In this document: positions 36,475-47,435 of the stretch, in pieces
Layout: each line of letters begins with the position of its first letter
Position numbering within the stretch: position 1 is the stretch's first letter
Assembly: GCA_947044365.1 (NCBI GenBank)
Contig: OX345637.1
Location: 558,001 to 622,000, forward strand
DNA: 64,000 bases
Origin: Petrosia ficiformis
Lineage: Eukaryota > Porifera > Demospongiae > Haplosclerida > Petrosiidae
Direction: 5' to 3'
Program-made: the position numbers and the translations under genes
Notes under the pieces: model-generated
What the model saw: only the letters and a program-made list of their open reading frames with translations
What the model was told of the DNA's origin: nothing
Databases searched by the model: none

Positions 36475-37377
36475 ATGCAATTGGCAGTTGTTGCTTACAT
36501 TAATGTGATCATTCTGACACTGATTGGAATTAAAGGTAGTTTAACGTTCAATATTAGTGTAATTATGTGTTGCTAACTTGCAATAATAATTACAAGTTTC
36601 TTTCTCTATGTAGTGTTAGGTGATAATCATGACTCACCATCTGATGGAGTTATATACTTCAATACTACATCATCTTTCTTTGACCTGGTGGATTTGGTAA
36701 AAGGAAGAAATGGTCGTGATGGAAGAGATGGACGAGATGGAAAGGATGGAGAGAAAGGACCACAAGGAGAGAAAGGAGAACAGGGTGCAGTAGGACCTCA
36801 AGGGCCTACTGGTCCTGCAGGACCTAGTGTAGGTGGGATAGTATTTACTAGGTGGGGTAGGAGTATCTGTCCCAGTACACCTGGAACTGAACTTGTTTAT
36901 GACGGAATAACAGCAAAGAGTGCATATAATGAAAAAGGAGGAGGTATTAACTACCAATGTCTTCCAAAAGATCCACAATATCTCACCTACTATTCATCAG
37001 TTTCTACTCATAGAAGTTATATGTATGGTGTTGAATACCATGTACATGATGGCCCACTTAAATCTTTGCATGCTAATGGTGTTCCTTGTGCTGTGTGTCT
37101 CACATATACACGTGGAATAGTCCTTATGATACCAGCAAAATATAGCTGTCCTAGCGGCTGGACACGTGAGTATTATGGATACTTGATGTCTGAGCGTCAT
37201 AATCATGAAAATCCATCTACTTTTGAGTGTATTGACAGGTATTCTAAGTCCATTACCGGAACTGGTACAGACACTCATGGAGGAACTTTTGAGCATGTTG
37301 AGAGTAGATGCAGTAACCCTCTTTGTCCTCCATATATTAATGGAAGGGAACTTATTTGTGTTGTGTGCACAATATAA
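36475..37377 (+). CDS. Short-chain (spongin-type) collagen 2
   Basis: Exons 36475-36535 and 36614-37377, giving 274 aa. Signal peptide MQLAVVAYINVIILTLIG; N-terminal region with FNTTSSFFDL; 14 Gly-X-Y triplets including GPQ GPT GPA; then the ten-Cys domain (SICPS, YQCLP, VPCAVCL, YSCPS, FECID, LCPPY, LICVVCTI). The C-terminal domain differs substantially from gene 1 (ITAKSAYN, HVHDGPLKS), so it is not a recent copy, while the N-terminal and collagen part is nearly the same. NTT is a glycosylation sequon. Confidence 0.92.
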
Positions 37378-37954
37378 TGGCACAGTGTTTCTGTACTTAA
37401 TGATATATAGTAGTTTTTTAAAAGTAATGGATTGGTATTTTAACTGTATAATTATAATTATTCAATAATTGTAAAGTGTTGACTGTAACGTTTGTTTTAG
37501 TTATTAATGTTCACAAAGTTCAATTCTACACCTTTTGCTATCATATGCTCCTGGTATATAATGTTTGGTAACTCTCAAGACATCTCATTTAGGGTCAGAT
37601 GCTATCATTTGAACATCATTTACTACGGGCAACTGTCTGTAAGAAACTACTTAATTACAAGTGTGAAATATTTTTCAGTAGACAATACAGCTTTATAATA
37701 TTTTAATGCTGTTAAAGGTATTTATGTAAGCATGCATGATGTCAATATTTTCACTTTTAAATTACAATGTATTACGAGAAATTAATTTTATAGTTACAAT
37801 GGGCTGAAGAAAGCTGAATTTTTTAGCTTGTAAGTGAAACCATAAAATTTACCTTTCTAGGCAGTATCAAACTCCAATCTTTCCGAGACCAACTACAGTT
37901 ACCCTGCCGCTGGCCAGAGTGCCCATCCACCGCCTCTTCCTTCTACTTTCACTG

Positions 37955-38384
37955 CCACTTGGCTTTTTCTTGATGGCAGATTACAGATACAGCCTTTTCT
38001 AGTGTGAGGTCATGATTCATCTTGACGTTTTGGTACAGAATATGAAATATGGGATAATGGTCATTAAAAAATGTCCATTTAAGTGGTGTTCCATGTTTGG
38101 TGTGTCTTGCATATACACGTGGAGCTGTTGTGATGATACCAGGAAAAATAAACTGTCCTATGGACTAGACATGTGAGTATTTTGGTTACTTGATGTCTGA
38201 ACGTCATGCTCTCAGGAGTTCATCTACATTTGAATGTGTCGATAAGGATCCAGACTCTGTTCCTGGAAGCAGTGGACAAACACATGGGGGCATTTTTATG
38301 CATGTAGAGAGTAGGTGTGGCACTCATCTTTGTCCTCCATACACAGATGGAAAGGAACTCACCTGTGTTGTATGTAGTATATAA
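37955..38384 (+). pseudogene. Truncated collagen pseudogene, copy of gene 1 C-terminal half
   Basis: From about 38029 it matches gene 1 from FGTEYEMWDNG to the stop codon. A one-base deletion lies in the GGTCCATTA region and a TGG codon has become TAG (near 38165). The last 64 codons are almost unchanged. The 3' flank also matches that of gene 1, so the 3' end and its flank were duplicated together. Just before it (about 37955-38030) is a short piece matching the Gypsy gag fragment at 35620-35700. Confidence 0.85.
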
Positions 38385-39492
38385 CAAAATGATATTGAAG
38401 ATTGTGTGCATAACGTGTTCAATAGGCTCATTTGTTTGATACGATAATATTGTTTGTGTGTTGCCATTAATTATTATAGCTACTAATCATGCTACTGTAA
38501 TGCAAATGTTGTTAGTTTTTTGATATAACCATTTGCCACTGAAAATAGCAATGAAATAAAAAAACCACACCCAACCATAACAATGATACTGCCTATATAG
38601 AATGATGTAATCTAGCTGGGAGAAACACCCTAATGTTATAAGAATTAATCAAAATTTATAAATTACATCAAACGTTTGATGTTATACTTTCTATAATGTT
38701 AATATTGTTTACATTAGCAATATTCATAAGGTGACACAAAACCTATAAATAATGATCGACTCTCTTAAAATAATCAATGGCTGATATGAAGAATATACTA
38801 TATATTGTGACATAATTATAATTTCAATGATTAGGTGGTGAATTGTATGTAGTATAGTGTGTACTTTAATGATGAGAAAAATAATTGTATACTAAACAAT
38901 AGTATAATGTTATATGATTATAATTATATATATGTATATATAGATTCTTCTGCAACATTATATTTATTCAGATTGAAAATACGCGTTTCTATTAATCATA
39001 ATATTATTGTATGTTATTGGGACCCTATATCACTAACCATCTTATTTATGATCAAAGTCGGAGCTACAGCAAAATATTACACACTTATCTGCAAGCTCTT
39101 GTTTCTCTTCAACATTTCTTACAATAACACCAATCATATCACACAACTGATCATCATCTTTTTTTTCCTATAACTACATACTTAATAGTGGGTCGATTAG
39201 GTAACTTATGATTGATTCCTTGTGGAAACTGGCTTTCGAAGGTATAAAGTGATGATGATACACTTATCAATTGTACATAAATAATGATGGAAATGACATG
39301 CATGGCAAATGTAATAATGATATTTGTGAATATTAGTAGGGGCAGTAACTAACATTGGGAAGTGTACACACTATATAGCCATTTTCCAGCATAGTTTAAT
39401 GTAATTTATACGTAGTTATACATTACCCATTGTTCTATTGTTAGACACAGCAATAAAAGTGAATTGATGTGACTATTAGCAACACTACTTTG

Positions 39493-39500
39493 CTATAAAG
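39493..39500 (+). promoter_or_regulatory. Probable TATA box of collagen gene 3
   Basis: TATAAAGA follows TACTTTGC and precedes a leader ending at a donor near 39567. The same arrangement occurs before the decayed copy at about 34566, where the box is mutated to TATAGAG. Confidence 0.45.
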
Positions 39501-39646
39501 AGAAATTAAAGCAGTTTTTGATCAATACAAGTTACTGTTACTGATTCAGGTGAATACTGCTACACAGGTAAAAGTATAATTATGAAAGTGAATATTATTC
39601 ATATTTGTATATAATTCTAACATGTATATAGTAAAATTGAACAGAT

Positions 39647-40489
39647 ATGCTGTTTTCAGTTGTTACTGCTATTGCTCTGACTTTGATTGGAACAAAAGGT
39701 AATATGATTCTATCTTAAACATTTACTATTCAATGTTAAATTCAAATACAATATTTGCTTTACTGTGTTTCTCTTTATGAAGTTTTGGCTCATAATGATG
39801 ATGACTTATTATCAGATGGAGTTGTCTACCTGAATAATTCTTATCTCATTGAGCTAATAGAACAGTTAGTGTATGATAGAGTAAGAGGACCAATGGGAAA
39901 ACCAGGACCACAAGGTCCTCCAGGACCCAGTGCAGTTGGAGCAGTATATACTAGATGGGGTAATGGTAGTTGTCCTGATGTACTTGGAACTCGACTTGTA
40001 TATCAAGGAATGGCAGGAAAGAGCGCTTGGAATAATCATGGAGGAGGGATAAACTACCAATGTTTTCCTCTAGATCCAGAATACCTATCTTCTGAACCAG
40101 GAGTCCAATCTCACAGAGCTTATGTTTATGGTGTTGAATATGAAATATGGGATGAAGGTCCATTGAAACCATTACATGCTAATGGTGTCCCTTGTGCTGT
40201 ATGTCTCACATATTCACGTGGAGTTGCACTAATGATACCGGGAAAAATAAGTTGTCCTAATATTTGGACACACGAGTATCATGGCTACTTGATGTCTGAG
40301 CGATACAGTCATAACAGCCCATCTACATTTCAGTGCATTGATAAAGATGCAGAACCCATTCCTGAAAGCTCTTCACCTACTTATGGAGCAACGTTTGAGC
40401 ATGTGGAGAGCAGATGTCCAGATGGTTCTCATATGTGTCCTCCATATGAAGATGGAAAGGAACTAGCCTGTGTTGTATGCTCCATATGA
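39647..40489 (+). CDS. Short-chain collagen 3 (divergent, very short triple helix)
   Basis: Exons 39647-39698 and 39783-40489, giving 252 aa. Signal peptide MLFSVVTAIALTLIGTK. The N-terminal region is distinct (HNDDDLLSDG, LIELIEQL). Only five Gly-X-Y triplets are present (GPM GKP GPQ GPP GPS, residues about 53-67), versus 14 in the paralogues. The ten-Cys terminal domain is intact (GSCPD, YQCFP, VPCAVCL, FQCID, MCPPY, LACVVCSI). A leucine/glutamate-rich LIELIEQL segment just before the helix may help trimerise chains. The leader and signal exon resemble the decayed copy at 34858, so these two form a separate subfamily. Confidence 0.9.
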
Positions 40490-42487
40490 GAAAAAGCTGT
40501 GCATGAATCATTCCCCATATCAACTATACAATCATAGTTATATAATATTATTTTTGTATTAAAAATACATTTTCTTTTGGGGAAATATAATGAATCTTAT
40601 TAACTACAGTCAAAACTTAAAAATCTGCAAGAGGAATTAAGTCATGAATATGTGATAAATTATTAAATGAAAGCAAAATATCGATTGCTGGGAAAACAAC
40701 CAACATAACATAACATATATAAAAATTAGCTTATACTCTTGAAATGATTGATAAATTATATATCCTGTAGAAGCATAATAATTATAATTATATAACTTTA
40801 TTTACTATTCTCATCGCTGATGTACTTTAAGAGATAGTATCTCACCTGTATCACTGAATTTGCAATAATTATCGCAAAAGCTAAAACAACAATCAAAGTT
40901 ACTTTAAAATCAGAAATTTTAGTTCATAAATGCATGGAATATGCATGGGGAATAAAATGTAGCATATTTGTTGCTTGAATATAATTATAGATACACAAAT
41001 TATAAATACCTATAAATTATTTACAAAAACAGTACTGATGGTATTATAGTCCTAATGGTAATCTATATTTACTTCGACCTTGGTTCATAATTTTATATAT
41101 ATAGTTTGGAAGGATCAGCAATCTTTTAAGTTGAGCCATAACTATCCTTTATTGTGTGTGTCAAATTTCAATCCATAACTTCATTACTGTGTTACATTAG
41201 AATGTTATACTGTTTAGGTTTTAGGATTAGTGTTTAGGGTTTAGGGTTCAGTGTTAATTGTAAACAGACTTTAGCTATTTTCCTTATCAGTGTCTTCTCC
41301 ATGACTTCATGTCTATTACATTCCTGATTCCTGATTGATCTACAGACACTGAAGATTTATGATTGTATATATATAATTATGTATTCACCTGTTGTATGTC
41401 TGAGCACCTGAAAAACGTAAGCTAGAAAATTATTGTGTATTTCTACATGAAATAATATAGGTAGTTATGTTTTACTACACTACCTTTACATGTAATAATG
41501 TAGGCAGTTGTATGTGTACATGTTTAGTAACATATCTACATGCAATTTCAGACGTAGTTATTTATGTGAGAAATGTATTGTAATCATTATTATTATAGTG
41601 GAATTTTTTCGATGTATAAGTAGTTACGTTACAAGAATGATTTTAAATTATTACTTCTTTTGTTCAAGTATCAGTAATTTAAAACCAACATATGTTTTTC
41701 TAGCTAGCATGCAGTCAATTGCATGGTTTTGACTAACAACTCATATAATTTGTAGTAATCTTTATAATAGTATATACTATGCTACCATACACACCTTATT
41801 AAAAATTCAATTGTTAAATCATAGTATATTATTATGGAATTCAATCCCTGTTGTAGGGTATATTACGAGCTGATTCAGCATGTTGAACAGTTCAATCTGC
41901 TGTGTATAGTATATACATTGTATAACATTGAATAAATTCCAATGATGCACAGCGAGCATGTGCAGACTACAGTTATAAAATTACTCTCTGGAGTAGTTGG
42001 GTGAAGGGGAGGAGGTTTACTTTTAATCTTATTGCCCATAGACCCCAATATTGAGGGGAGTATCCCTTAGAATTAAAGTTTGGCCTTGATAGTGTTTTCA
42101 TTATTTCAAGTATAATAGTTGCCAGTAACACTACTGAGTACAAATGTAGCTTCACACAATTGCAAGTAGCTACATGCATATGAATATGATTTCCAGTTTG
42201 ATCTCCTAACAATCCCTTTCTGCCTCACTAGATCTAGCTGGATATATAATAATTATTATTATGATAATATATAGAAAATGCTGTTTCTCAAAGATCAAAG
42301 TGCATGCATGAGTACTGTTTTCATGTGTCATATTTCATTGAAATGTGGTCACTAACATATATACAGTGTATAGCTATGTATTATATCATGATGGGTACCA
42401 TATATAACAGATGTGACAGCCAGATTACTAACTAAATTATCTCATGGGTATATGTTTGGTAAGTTATTCTATAATGATATTATCAAA
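40490..42487. other. Intergenic between collagen genes 3 and 4
   Basis: AT-rich with short open frames that resemble nothing I know. A TTTAGGGTTTAGGG stretch at about 41230-41250 is too short to be telomeric. Confidence 0.5.
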
Positions 42488-42612
42488 TTATCCGAAAGAT
42501 TTAAGCAAACATTTGGTGTGAAGTATATTTAGTCATAGTTTCGAGAAAATCATTCTCGGTAATAGTTGTGTAAAATGCTGACCTCAGTGTAGTAAAATGA
42601 TTTGTATAAATA
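42488..42612 (+). promoter_or_regulatory. Upstream box and TATA box of collagen gene 4
   Basis: TTATCCGAAAGATTTAAG at 42488-42505 followed by CAAAC, and TATAAATA at 42605-42612, then GATGAGCTTCAAGCAATACA, which is shared with the leaders before gene 5 (about 45072 and 45736). Confidence 0.6.
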
Positions 42613-42807
42613 CGATGAGCTTCAAGCAATACAAGTCAGAAAATAATCCTGGCATTTAGAAGAAACTGGTAAAACAACTGATTAATCAAGTATAACTCAT
42701 TTAGCAAGTATCATTTCAATTGGAGGTATTATTTAATCATTCACCTATTATTCCATACATACCATTAATATCATATATTTTCTTGACAACATTTTAACAT
42801 TAGAAGC

Positions 42808-43721
42808 ATGCAGTTGGCAGTTGTTTACATTAATGTCATAATTCTGACACTGATTGGAATGAAAGGTATGGTATTTTGTTCATTGTTCAGTATTAGTGTA
42901 TTTATGTGTTACCAACTTGCAATAATAATCACCTAGTTTGTTCTATGTATATAGTATCAGGTGATAATCATGACTCACCATCTAATGGAGTTGTATACTT
43001 CAATACTACATCATCTTTCTTTGACCTTATGGAATTGTTAAAGGGAAGAAATGGTCGTGATGGTAGAGATGGACGAGATGGTAAGGATGGAGAGAAAGGA
43101 CCACAGGGAGAGAAAGGAGAACAGGGAGCAGTAGGACCTCAAGGAGCTATTGGTCCTGCAGGACCTAGTGTAGGTGGAGCAGTATATACTAGATGGGGTA
43201 AGACTACTTGTCCGAATATAGCTGGAACTAAACTTGTTTATGATGGAATAGCAGGAACTAGTGCCTGGAATAATGCAGGAGGAGGTATTAACTACCAATG
43301 TCTTCCAAAAGATCCAGAATATCTCACCTACTATTCATCAGTTTCTGCTTATAGAGGTTACATATATGGTGTTGAATACGAAATAGCGGACAGTGGTCCT
43401 TTAAGGTCTTTACATCATCATGGTGCTCCTTGTGCTGTGTGTCTCACGTATACACGTGGAACAGTCCTTATGATACCAGGAAAATATACCTGTCCTAGTG
43501 ATTGGACACGTGAGTATTATGGCTACTTGATGGCCGAGCGACACGATCATCCTAGTCCATCTACCTTTGAGTGTATTGACAGGTATGCACAATCCATTAT
43601 TGGAACTGGTACAAACACTCATGGAGGAATTTTAATGCATGTTGAGAGTAGATGCAGCAACCATCTTTGTCCTCCATATGTCAATGGAAGGGAACTTACT
43701 TGTGTTGTGTGCACTATATAA
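42808..43721 (+). CDS. Short-chain (spongin-type) collagen 4
   Basis: Exons 42808-42865 and 42955-43721, giving 274 aa. Signal peptide MQLAVVYINVIILTLIGMK, N-terminal SPSNGVVYFNTTSSFFDL, 14 Gly-X-Y triplets, and a ten-Cys domain (TTCPN, YQCLP, APCAVCL, YTCPS, FECID, LCPPY, LTCVVCTI). It is very close to gene 5 over the whole length (both have GPLRSLHHHG), so these two are the youngest pair. A secreted matrix protein. Confidence 0.92.
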
Positions 43722-44821
43722 TGACAAATTTTTTGGTTACATAATAGTGTTGTAAAAGTAATGGATTAATATTTTAGTTATATGTATAATTATATGTAAT
43801 TATATATAATTATATAATTATATTAATTATGGTTATTCGGTAATTGTGATATTGAATTTAGTTATTATTGTTGATAAAAATTATAACAATTTTAGCATGT
43901 TTAAATTACCTTCTAAATTAAGACGTCTACTGCTCCTGTAACACTATGAGTTATATAATTAGATATTGTATTGTTAATATAGTTAAGTGTATTCATTATT
44001 TCTACCCATGTGTATTTCTATATTTTGTGAACCATTACCCAGTGCAAAATCCCTATACTATTAGGTGCACTGTCAAAAGAAATGGAATTGTTCTTTAAAC
44101 ATTTAATTAAAGGAATTGCATTGGATGTTATATAATTATAGATCGTATCTCCTTAACTGATGATGTGAAATGCTGTATAGTATAGACGTGACCTGTAGCT
44201 TAGCTTCTGTATTCATGATCAGTTCAGTTGTATTGTAGAAGTACTGGCATGTATATAGCTAAAATTTGATTCTGTTAATTTTGGAATTCTGTTTTCAAAT
44301 TAGGGTGTTACACATCATATCAGTCTTCCTCCACTATCAGTTTGCTTAGTTACTGTGAACAACAAAACTAATAATTAATATACTATAGTCTGGCTGCCCC
44401 GCCCATTCGCTACTATATAAGAATAATTTATTGTTTGTAATTAATCGCAATTGCTATTGCAGGGCGATACCAGTAATTTTAATTTCGATATGATACCAAG
44501 TAGTTTGGGAATCATTATCAATGGTATCGAGTATATGATACAGATACATGATAATGTGCATATGCATAATACACGTGATTATATACATAAACCTCAAAAT
44601 TTATACAAATTCAGTCAAGTGGAAACGCTATGAAACATTTTTGGTTAAATGAGTGTGTCAGATTAAAATAGAGGTGTGGTGATTAGCTCGGTATCATGAT
44701 CAGGATCAATACTTGGACATTACTCGAAACCAGATTCGGTATTGAAGTATCAAGTACATTGGTATTGAATCACCCATCACTAGTTGTAATTAATGAATTA
44801 TAATTTGTTTATTATTGAATA
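43722..44821. other. Intergenic downstream of collagen gene 4
   Basis: AT-rich. A fragment beginning TAGTCTGGCTGCCCCGCCC at 44386 matches the end of the RecQ-fragment transposons. Another end-like fragment (TAGTCTGGGTGCCCCGCCC) lies at 45215. No gene was seen. Confidence 0.5.
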
Positions 44822-45860
44822 GTTCTTTTGCAGCTATCTAACTTTAGATGGCTACATTACCAAACATGCATCCATGGTGGGGCCAACAAACCACTATCTG
44901 AGAGGAGGTTGGAGATTGCATCATTTTGGATTGTATCTCAAAATAGTGGAGTGGCCTATTACACAAGGGTGTGTGTTTACCATCTTCAAACAACTGTATG
45001 ATATACGACTTCCTTGCATCTGTACTAACCCATAAATGGTTTGGTTTCTAGAGTATATACATGTATATAAGAGCTTCAAGCAACACATATCAGAATAAAT
45101 ATAATTCCACAGAAGAATAAAGCTGCAACTGATATTTCAAGTGCAAATAATTCAGCAAGCATCATTTGAATTACAGATATTATAGTATTAGCTGTCGTGC
45201 ATGTGTATTATAACTAGTCTGGGTGCCCCGCCCATTCGGTATCAAGAGCGTCTGGTACTTCTCAACACATTAGTTCAGCAAAAATAGTGTGAATGATGTA
45301 CTATATTAGCTACACTGACATACAACCATCTCATTGGTTAAATTACTAATAATTATAATTATTAATAATTATTATATAATTAGACATTATAAAAAATTGT
45401 TAAAGGAAGTGATTTATTGTTTGTAATTAATTGCAATTGTTATTGAAATATATAATCAATTATAAATTGTTTATTATTGAATTACTGTTAGGTATGTTGC
45501 AGCTATCTCAATTTAGACAGCTACAATACCAAACATGGTGGGGCCAACAAGCCACTATCGGCGAGGAGGTTGGTGATTGCATCCTTTTGGATTGTACTCT
45601 CAAAATAGTGGAGTGGCCTATTACAGAAAGGTGTGTGTTTATCATCTTCAAACAAACTGTATGATATACAACTCCTTGCACCTGTACTAACCAATAAATT
45701 AATGATTTTGTTTCTAGAGTGTATATATAAGAAGAGCTTCAAGCAATACAAATCAGAATATAATTCTGCAGAAGAAGAAGCTACAACTGATATTCAAGTG
45801 CAACGGATTGAGCAAGCATCATTTAATTAGAGGTATTATTGCATTAGCTATCATTTATTA
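44822..45860 (+). repeat. Duplicated collagen leader/promoter segment
   Basis: The segments 44822-45195 and 45490-45860 are near-copies: both hold TGGTGGGGCCAACAA, AAATAGTGGAGTGGCCTATT, CATCTTCAAACAA, TATATAAG (45064-45071 and 45726-45733) and AGAGCTTCAAGCAA, then a leader ending before a collagen signal exon. Only the second copy is followed by a gene (gene 5). The first is an orphan promoter/leader, with a transposon end fragment between them. Confidence 0.75.
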
Positions 45861-45924
45861 TTTATACTATATATACTATGAAAATAATTGTAAATGTCTC
45901 ATTTATACATTTTAACAATAGAAA

Positions 45925-46823
45925 ATGCAGTTGGTAGTTGTTTACATTAATGTGATCATTCTGACACTGATTGGAATTAAAGGTACAGTATGTGTTTATA
46001 TTGTATATCATTCAGTTTGAATGACTTTAATATTTTTCTTTTTACAGTGTGTGCAGTGTTAGGGGATAATTGTGACTCACCATCTAATGGAGTTGTATAC
46101 TTCAATACTACATCATCTTTCTTTGACCTGGCGGAATTGTTAAGAGGAAGAAATGGTCGTGATGGGAGAGATGGACGAGATGGTAAGGATGGAGAGAAAG
46201 GACCACAAGGAGAGAAAGGAGAACAGGGTGCAGTAGGACCTCAAGGAGCTATTGGTCCTGCAGGACCTAGTGTAGGTGGAGCAGTATATACTAGATGGGG
46301 TAAGAGTACCTGTCCCAATATAGCTGGAACTAAACTCGTTTATGATGGAATAGCAGGAAAGAGTGCCTGGAATAATGCAGGAGGAGGTATTAACTACCAA
46401 TGTCTTCCAAAAGATCCAGAATATCTCACCTACTATTCATCAGTTTCTACTTGGAGAGGTTACATGTATGGTGCTGAATATGAAATAGAGGACAGTGGTC
46501 CTTTAAGGTCTTTACATCATCATGGTGTTCCTTGTGCTGTGTGTCTCACATACACACGTGGAACAGTGCTTATGATACCAGGAAAATTTACCTGTCCTAG
46601 TGATTGGACACGTGAGTATTATGGATACTTGATGGCCGGGCGACACAATCATGAGAGTCCATCTACTTTTGAGTGTATTGACAGGTATGCAGAATCCATT
46701 ATTGGAAGTGGTGCAAACACTCATGGAGGAATTTTAGAGCATGTTGAGAGTAGATGCAACAACCATCTTTGTCCTCCATATGTCGATGGAAGGGAACTTA
46801 CTTGTGTTGTGTGCACTATATAA
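45925..46823 (+). CDS. Short-chain (spongin-type) collagen 5
   Basis: Exons 45925-45982 and 46057-46823, giving 274 aa, the same length as genes 1, 2 and 4. Signal peptide MQLVVVYINVIILTLIGIK, 14 Gly-X-Y triplets, ten-Cys domain (STCPN, YQCLP, VPCAVCL, FTCPS, FECID, LCPPY, LTCVVCTI). An additional cysteine replaces histidine early in the mature protein (GDNCDS). A second AG nine bases upstream (exon start 46048) is possible and would add three residues including another cysteine. I prefer 46057 because it gives VLGDN, as in gene 2. Close partner of gene 4. Confidence 0.92.
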
Positions 46824-47412
46824 GGAAACAATGTTTTTTACCTAATATATATAATGTTGTAAAAGGAATGATCAGTAATTCAGTAAGTATTAATTTATAA
46901 GCCTTGTGTTAATTTAAATATAACTTGTAATTTAGTTATTATTTTGTTCACAAATGATGTTTCGTTTTGATCATGCGCTCCTGTTTACATAATTATAGTA
47001 CTAGTATTTCTTACTTATATGTTTCTGTCATTCAAATATCATTCAGTTACCAGCAACTGTTAGCTGGTAATTGTACTGTGAAAAAAACGTAAAGTATTAA
47101 AAAATAATTTCTAGTAACACATCTCATTAGTTTTAACCGTAGCATTTTTGTATTGTTATTTTAACTGGATGCAAAAAAATTGTTATTGCTTAGGCTGTCT
47201 AGTATAACTTTTGGATTATAGCTAGCTAGCATACTGAGATTCCATCCGGCAATGTGTCATGTGCACAAAAAATATATGATTTGTGGATTGCAACATTATA
47301 TATATATATATATATATAACATTAACATTAAAGCTTGATTTCAACAGTTTCACTCGGAAAATAAATTTAATTAAAATTAATTACAATAATTGTGGGTGTG
47401 TCAAATTTGCAA
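46824..47412. other. Intergenic between collagen gene 5 and WDHD1
   Basis: About 590 bp, AT-rich with a TA run near 47295-47318. It must hold the gene 5 polyadenylation region and the WDHD1 promoter. No TATA box is obvious near the WDHD1 start. Confidence 0.5.
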
Positions 47413-47422
47413 GGCGGGAAAA
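47413..47422 (+). promoter_or_regulatory. E2F-like site before WDHD1
   Basis: GGCGGGAAAA lies 13 bp before the WDHD1 ATG (reverse complement TTTTCCCGCC), matching the E2F/DP consensus. It is the only GC-rich block in the surrounding AT-rich stretch. Replication genes are classic E2F targets; binding here is inferred. Confidence 0.55.
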
Positions 47423-47435
47423 TCAACTACCAAAG

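Noticed and set aside
36670..36978. Serine/isoleucine-rich frames antisense to the collagen triplets (also at 32545, 43038 and 46140)
   Set aside because: They are antisense shadows of the Gly-X-Y codons, which lack stops on the opposite strand.
41220..41255. TTTAGGG-like telomere repeats (also near 11150)
   Set aside because: Only two or three imperfect units, in the middle of the sequence; insufficient for an interstitial telomere claim.
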